From: Syntrophaceae bacterium
GTDB lineage: Bacteria > Desulfobacterota > Syntrophia > Syntrophales > Smithellaceae
Direction of reading: 5' to 3'
DNA: 10,029 nt
Assembly (NCBI GenBank): GCA_003506745.1
Contig: DNYQ01000072.1
Span: 1 to 10,029, forward strand
In this document: positions 7,184-10,029 of the stretch, piece by piece
Position numbering within the stretch: position 1 is the stretch's first letter
Layout: each line of letters starts with the position of its first letter
Program-made: the position numbers and the translations under genes
Notes under the pieces: generated by a model
What the model was told of the DNA's origin: nothing
What the model saw: only the letters and a program-made list of their open reading frames with translations
The model's database searches: none

Positions 7184-7996
7184 TCAACCAAAAACCTTGC
7201 CGACGATTGAAGGCTCATGCCCGGCAATAAGATGCTCCGGGCTTCTCAGTAATGACTGAATGCGATATACCGAACGGTACCACGCATAATGGTCATATAC
7301 CAGGCTGGACGGCACCGCCGCCCCCCAGTTTTTCGGCGCCGGGGTAATTTGCAGACGAGAGCCATCCATCAGAGTCATTTCCTTCATAAACGGAAAAGCT
7401 ATGGGCAAAATATGAACAGTGTCACCGGCTATGATGTAAACACCTTGCCGGGTTGATACAAGCAGGCACTGGCTGCCCGCCGTATGGCCGGGTGTCAGGA
7501 TAAGCGATAAACCATCGAAGAGTTCGACATCTCCGACTATTCTTTGGCAGTTGAGGTTTTTCATTTCGGGAATCAGGCTTTGGTCAAAATCCCCTCTGAT
7601 CATCATTGAGGGCAGCGGATCGAGCAGTTCTTTCCATTCGGCGTCCTGAAAAACGTGCCGGGCATGCGAAAAGAGGTGACAGTTGCCGGCATGGTCGTTA
7701 TGAAGATGGGAGTATATTACAGTGTCAATTTCATCCGGGGTCAAACCCTCTGCGGCCAGAGCCTTCAGCACCCATTTTCCCCCGCCTTCGGCAGGACTGC
7801 CCGCCCAGGCTTTCCCGTCAATGATATACTTGGCATTAATGCCCGTATCGCAAAGAACTTTACGACTGCCGTCCGTCAAGTAAAAACCCAGATACGGAAC
7901 TTTTAACGGCAGTCCAACATCCAAACCGGTAGTCAATTGTTCTTTTTTGACTTCAATAACGCCAAACACTAATGGTCGGATAAGCCACTGCGACAT
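7184..7996 (-). CDS. Metallo-beta-lactamase-fold hydrolase, lactonase-like
   Basis: A 270-residue cytosolic metallo-beta-lactamase-fold enzyme resembling the N-acyl-homoserine lactonase (AttM/AiiA-type) family. A full dinuclear metal site is visible: HLHNDH (H97, H99, D101, H102), H171 in TPGHTAGS, D192 in AGDT and H260 in AGHEP. The N-terminal strand pattern YLGFYLTDG...LCDTGIN is typical. The start chosen is the ATG at 7996, preceded by AGGGAG with 9-nt spacing; the frame is open to a TTG at 8017, but that start has no ribosome binding site. As first gene behind the sigma-54 promoter it is likely part of the catabolic pathway, hydrolysing a lactone, thioester or other ester, rather than a quorum-quenching enzyme. 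Substrate is not determinable from sequence. Confidence 0.93.
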   Translation of the reverse strand: MSQWLIRPLVFGVIEVKKEQLTTGLDVGLPLKVPYLGFYLTDGSRKVLCDTGINAKYIIDGKAWAGSPAEGGGKWVLKALAAEGLTPDEIDTVIYSHLHNDHAGNCHLFSHARHVFQDAEWKELLDPLPSMMIRGDFDQSLIPEMKNLNCQRIVGDVELFDGLSLILTPGHTAGSQCLLVSTRQGVYIIAGDTVHILPIAFPFMKEMTLMDGSRLQITPAPKNWGAAVPSSLVYDHYAWYRSVYRIQSLLRSPEHLIAGHEPSIVGKVFG

Positions 7997-8005
7997 GTCT
8001 GTTAA

Positions 8006-8011
8006 CTCCCT
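8006..8011 (-). promoter_or_regulatory. Ribosome binding site fixing the start of the lactonase-like gene
   Basis: AGGGAG on the minus strand, 9 nt before the ATG at 7996. It sits inside the reading frame that would start at TTG 8017 and therefore favours the shorter protein. Confidence 0.7.
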
Positions 8012-8097
8012 ATGCAAAAGATAGTTCCGAAATTGTGTTATGTCAAATTACCACTTGACACTCTTCATTTCCCCGGACAAACATATCTACAAGCAAA

Positions 8098-8113
8098 AGC
8101 AAATCATGTGCCA
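8098..8113 (-). promoter_or_regulatory. Sigma-54 (-24/-12) promoter of the catabolic/transport operon
   Basis: The minus strand reads TGGCAC-ATGAT-TTGCT. This matches the consensus TGGCAC-N5-TTGCW at every fixed position, with exactly 10 bp between the -24 GG and -12 GC. The predicted transcription start is near 8087, giving a 5' leader of about 90 nt before the ATG at 7996. It lies between the gene of a GAFTGA-containing sigma-54 activator and the first gene of the operon, and 105-180 bp downstream of a repeat cluster suited to activator binding. Transcription should therefore need sigma-54 and the activator encoded just upstream. Confidence 0.88.
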
Positions 8114-8202
8114 GGATTGCCAGCTAAAACTTATCGTAAAAAATATCATTATTTCAATATATTGCAATGTTAAGGCGCTAATCTGATTAATGCGGGAAAT
8201 TT

Positions 8203-8228
8203 GATGTGTATAATAAAGTTTACACATC
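8203..8228. repeat. Inverted repeat GATGTGTA/TACACATC in the enhancer region
   Basis: Perfect 8-bp arms (8203-8210 and 8221-8228) separated by 10 bp. The right arm overlaps the left arm of the larger inverted repeat at 8215-8262. The two structures cannot form at the same time in single-stranded nucleic acid; as DNA they may be overlapping protein-binding half-sites. Confidence 0.6.
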
Positions 8229-8276
8229 ACGCTTGTTTTCGTAAAACCTGAGTGTAAACTTTTGTTAACTGTAAAC
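8215..8276. promoter_or_regulatory. Candidate upstream activating sequence: clustered GTAAAC half-sites
   Basis: A perfect 11-bp inverted repeat, AAAGTTTACAC (8215-8225) against GTGTAAACTTT (8252-8262), is joined by a third copy, TGTAAAC (8270-8276). The last two copies are in direct orientation 17 bp apart. Between the arms is a small dyad, GTTTT-cgt-AAAAC (8235-8247). The cluster lies about 130-190 bp upstream of the predicted sigma-54 start, the usual distance for an enhancer bound by an NtrC-type activator, and directly after the activator's stop codon. An AT-rich stretch (about 8130-8165) between it and the promoter could help looping. Binding by the adjacent regulator is inference. The same repeat could also form a hairpin in the 3' end of the regulator transcript, but no T-run follows it. 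Confidence 0.6.
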
Positions 8277-8278
8277 CC

Positions 8279-9673
8279 TTATTTACATACCATACCGAAG
8301 TGACGCATTTTTTTGTAGATCATCGTGCGGGAAATCTTCAGCTTTCTCGCGGCATGCGTTTTATTATTGCCGCAACTCCTCAAGGCGTCATCGAGAGCTG
8401 CCTTTTCGCTTGCGTTTTTAATTTCCTTGAGTGAACTGTTCGCGGATGAATCATTGGCAACTGCCGGGACAGGTATTCTCCGGTTTTTGGTAAACCAATC
8501 AAAGTGCTTCAATTCCAGAGTTCCTCTCCAGGCAATGTTCATTGCCCGTTCCAAAACGTTCTGGAGTTCGCGCACATTTCCCGGCCAGTCATAACCCGAA
8601 AACATTTTCAGCACCTCCGGCGTTACACCTTTCACATCAACACCCAATTGGCGGTTGAGCCTGTTGATTAGCTCGATAATGAGCTGGGGCAAATCTTCTT
8701 TCCTCTCACGGAGAGGGGGAACCGTGATGGACATAACATTCAGCCGGTAAAACAGGTCGCTGCGGAATTTTTGTTCTTCAACCAGTTTATCCAAAGCCAC
8801 ATTGGTGGCGGTAATAACCCGGACATCAACTTGCAGACTTGCCCTGCCGCCGATTCTGTCCACTTCCCTTTCCTGCAGCACCCTGAGTAGCTTGGGCTGC
8901 AAAGCCAGGGGCAGCTGGTTAATTTCATCAAGGAATAAACTTCCCTTATCAGCCATTTCAAATTTGCCCTGCCGGCCTGACCTGATGGCTCCGGTAAACG
9001 CCCCTCCTTCATAGCCAAACAGCTCGGCTTCGAGCAGATCGGCGGGAATTGCGGCACAGTTGATTTTGATAAAGCTGGCGGCGTTGCGCTGACTGGCATT
9101 ATGGATAGCGTGGGCCACTAACTCTTTACCGGTGCCGGTTTCTCCGTCAATGAGCACTGTCGAGTTGGATCGTGCGGCCTGATAAATTTGTTTTTTCATT
9201 TTTCTCACGGGCGGACTATCGCCGATGATGTTGTCAATGTTATAGCGTGAGCCCTGCAGCCTATGCAGTTCGCCCTTTAATAATTTAACTTCCTTGTCGA
9301 AATGCGACAGCCGCTGCTTTAAACTTAAAGCCAGGTTGGTGCTTTTGACAATTATAAAGCCGATAGCGGCAACGAATTTGCCGTCTCTGAATATCGGATA
9401 ATAATTGACAATCGTTGTTTCCTCGGTATCGGGCTTATCCTTGCTTGTTATAAGGATTTCGCCCACCACAGGTTGCTTCGATCTCAGGACAACGTCAATT
9501 TTGCTGTCTTTAACAACATCTCTTACGTACTTGCCCAGAACATCTTCCGGACGTATCCCCAGCCATTCTACCCAACCCTGGTTAACATAGATGTAACGCC
9601 CCTCGGTATCACATACCGCCAGGGCATCTATACTTTTGATAATCTCCTGAGCCAGCAACGGATCTAATTCCAT
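8279..9673 (-). CDS. Sigma-54-dependent transcriptional activator (PAS - AAA+ - Fis-type HTH)
   Basis: A soluble 464-residue bacterial enhancer-binding protein. Counted from the ATG at 9673, a PAS-type sensor domain covers about residues 10-112 (AVCDTEGRYIYVNQGWVEWLG is its start), followed by a short, probably coiled linker (about 112-142). The AAA+ domain has Walker A GETGTGKE (177-184), the sigma-54 contact loop GAFTGA (224-229), Walker B GSLFLDE (244-250), arginine-finger region FRSDLFYRLN (304-313) and sensor II PGNVREL (364-370). A Fis-type helix-turn-helix ends the protein (about 427-458, NNKTHAARKLKISRTMIYKKM). With GAFTGA intact it should activate sigma-54 RNA polymerase. There is no receiver domain or membrane segment, so a cytosolic ligand sensed by PAS is likely. 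A GTG at 9682 is an alternative start; the ATG is preferred because GGTGGAG lies just before it. It probably controls the adjacent operon. Confidence 0.95.
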   Translation of the reverse strand: MELDPLLAQEIIKSIDALAVCDTEGRYIYVNQGWVEWLGIRPEDVLGKYVRDVVKDSKIDVVLRSKQPVVGEILITSKDKPDTEETTIVNYYPIFRDGKFVAAIGFIIVKSTNLALSLKQRLSHFDKEVKLLKGELHRLQGSRYNIDNIIGDSPPVRKMKKQIYQAARSNSTVLIDGETGTGKELVAHAIHNASQRNAASFIKINCAAIPADLLEAELFGYEGGAFTGAIRSGRQGKFEMADKGSLFLDEINQLPLALQPKLLRVLQEREVDRIGGRASLQVDVRVITATNVALDKLVEEQKFRSDLFYRLNVMSITVPPLRERKEDLPQLIIELINRLNRQLGVDVKGVTPEVLKMFSGYDWPGNVRELQNVLERAMNIAWRGTLELKHFDWFTKNRRIPVPAVANDSSANSSLKEIKNASEKAALDDALRSCGNNKTHAARKLKISRTMIYKKMRHFGMVCK

Positions 9674-9718
9674 AAACTCCACCCAGCCTGATAGCGAACC
9701 AACAATTTCAATGTTTTA

Positions 9719-9724
9719 ATAATA
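9719..9724 (-). promoter_or_regulatory. Possible -10 element for the regulator gene
   Basis: The minus strand reads TATTAT about 45 nt before the regulator ATG, in an AT-rich patch. No convincing -35 hexamer is seen at 16-18 bp, so this is a weak candidate for a housekeeping promoter. Confidence 0.2.
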
Positions 9725-9734
9725 CCTGAATCAG

Positions 9735-9750
9735 TGGCACGCATTATGCG
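9735..9750 (+). promoter_or_regulatory. Sigma-54-like site facing right
   Basis: TGGCAC-GCATT-ATGCG has a perfect -24 element followed by the G favoured next to it, and the correct 10-bp spacing to a -12 GC, but the -12 box is ATGC instead of TTGC. It points away from the regulator. No gene on the plus strand follows within the 280 nt left in the window, so its target, if any, is beyond the edge. The same bases contain the small palindrome CGCAT-t-ATGCG (9740-9750), which could instead be an operator near the regulator's own promoter. Confidence 0.3.
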
Positions 9751-9955
9751 GATTGGTCCATGCAGCCAAAATTGGCCTTTACCCATCGATTTTTGATCTC
9801 CATACGGGAAAGTTACCCGCTATTTGGGGAACAGCAGAGCGTAGTACGCACTTAACATGTTAAAAACACTGAGTATGTCCAATTTTGAACACACCTTTCC
9901 CTTTGTTTGTGTAACAGGCATGATAAGTCTTCGAAATAACATCAGAATATCCCAC

Positions 9956-10029
9956 CTACGTAACCGGGGCCATAAAACCCCGGTAAAGATTTTCCCAGAC
10001 AGCAGCCCAGGGGTTGTAACGACCAAAGG
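9956..10029 (-). CDS. Possible C-terminal end of an off-window gene
   Basis: On the minus strand one frame enters from the right edge and reads about 23 residues (RYNPWAAVWENLYRGFMAPV is the core) before a TAG at 9956-9958. The residue mix, rich in Trp and Tyr, looks like a real protein end, but the fragment is too short to assign a family. A competing minus frame stays open to a TAG at 9820, with less protein-like composition. If real, this gene is transcribed in the same direction as the regulator and ends about 280 nt before it. Confidence 0.3.
   Translation of the reverse strand, partial: FGRYNPWAAVWENLYRGFMAPVT
9963..9984. repeat. GC-rich inverted repeat near the right edge
   Basis: ACCGGGG (9963-9969) and CCCCGGT (9978-9984) form a perfect 7-bp stem with an 8-nt loop. 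On neither strand is it followed directly by a T-run, so it is not a standard intrinsic terminator. It overlaps the possible gene end at 9956-10029. Confidence 0.5.

Larger units (their letters stand above)
9683..9955. other. Intergenic region upstream of the regulator
   Basis: About 270 nt without a convincing gene. It holds the possible -10 element and the right-facing sigma-54-like site described separately, plus minor palindromes: GCCAA-aa-TTGGC near 9768-9779 and CGGG-aaagtta-CCCG near 9805-9819. No tRNA, mobile element ends or repeat array were recognised. Confidence 0.5.

Noticed and set aside
6325..7230. Long plus-strand open frame of about 300 codons
   Set aside because: It lies opposite the first cyclase gene, whose product has full family motifs and a good ribosome binding site. 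The plus-strand translation shows no family features and has no such site.
7997..8017. N-terminal extension of the lactonase-like protein from a TTG
   Set aside because: The AGGGAG ribosome binding site for the ATG at 7996 lies inside this stretch, and no ribosome binding site precedes the TTG.
8209..8214. TATAAT on the plus strand in the control region
   Set aside because: No -35 box at the right distance and no plus-strand gene downstream; the region is explained by the GTAAAC repeats.
9820..10026. Minus-strand frame of 68 codons at the right edge
   Set aside because: It starts at a TTG, has no recognisable family features, and competes with another minus frame that looks more protein-like; probably a shadow.

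Overview
The window (about 50% GC by eye) reads as part of a bacterial catabolic locus, almost entirely transcribed from the minus strand. A sigma-54 activator, a branched-chain-amino-acid-type ABC importer and a beta-keto acid cleavage enzyme (BKACE) occurring together suggest a strictly anaerobic or syntrophic bacterium, for example Desulfobacterota/Syntrophales-like. No taxonomic marker gene is present, so this is an inference of low certainty.

Layout in the direction of transcription, from the right edge leftward. (1) 10029-9683 is a gene-poor stretch with a possible 3' end of an off-window minus-strand gene and a sigma-54-like site facing right. (2) 9673-8279 encodes a soluble PAS-AAA+-Fis-type sigma-54 activator. 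(3) 8278-7997 is a control region with clustered GTAAAC-type repeats, then a consensus -24/-12 sigma-54 promoter (TGGCAC-N5-TTGCT). (4) 7996-104 holds nine tightly packed genes: a metallo-beta-lactamase-fold hydrolase, cyclase-family hydrolase 1, BKACE, cyclase-family hydrolase 2, then livG, livF, livK, livH and livM. No intergenic gap in this set exceeds 46 nt and several genes overlap or nearly touch, so it is very probably one operon of about 8 kb. (5) 1-103 is non-coding, with only a weak inverted repeat.

Working model (inference): the Liv-type importer brings in a small organic compound, and the PAS domain of the activator senses it or a derivative inside the cell. The activator binds the repeats and switches on the sigma-54 promoter. 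The lactonase-like hydrolase and the two cyclase-family metal hydrolases open a ring or cleave an amide or lactone to yield a beta-keto acid. The BKACE then exchanges this with acetyl-CoA to give acetoacetate and a new acyl-CoA. A cyclohydrolase plus BKACE resembles the published anaerobic phloroglucinol/triacetate logic, but the reductase and dehydrogenase of that route are absent here. The true substrate is unknown, and this cluster is the most interesting thing in the window.
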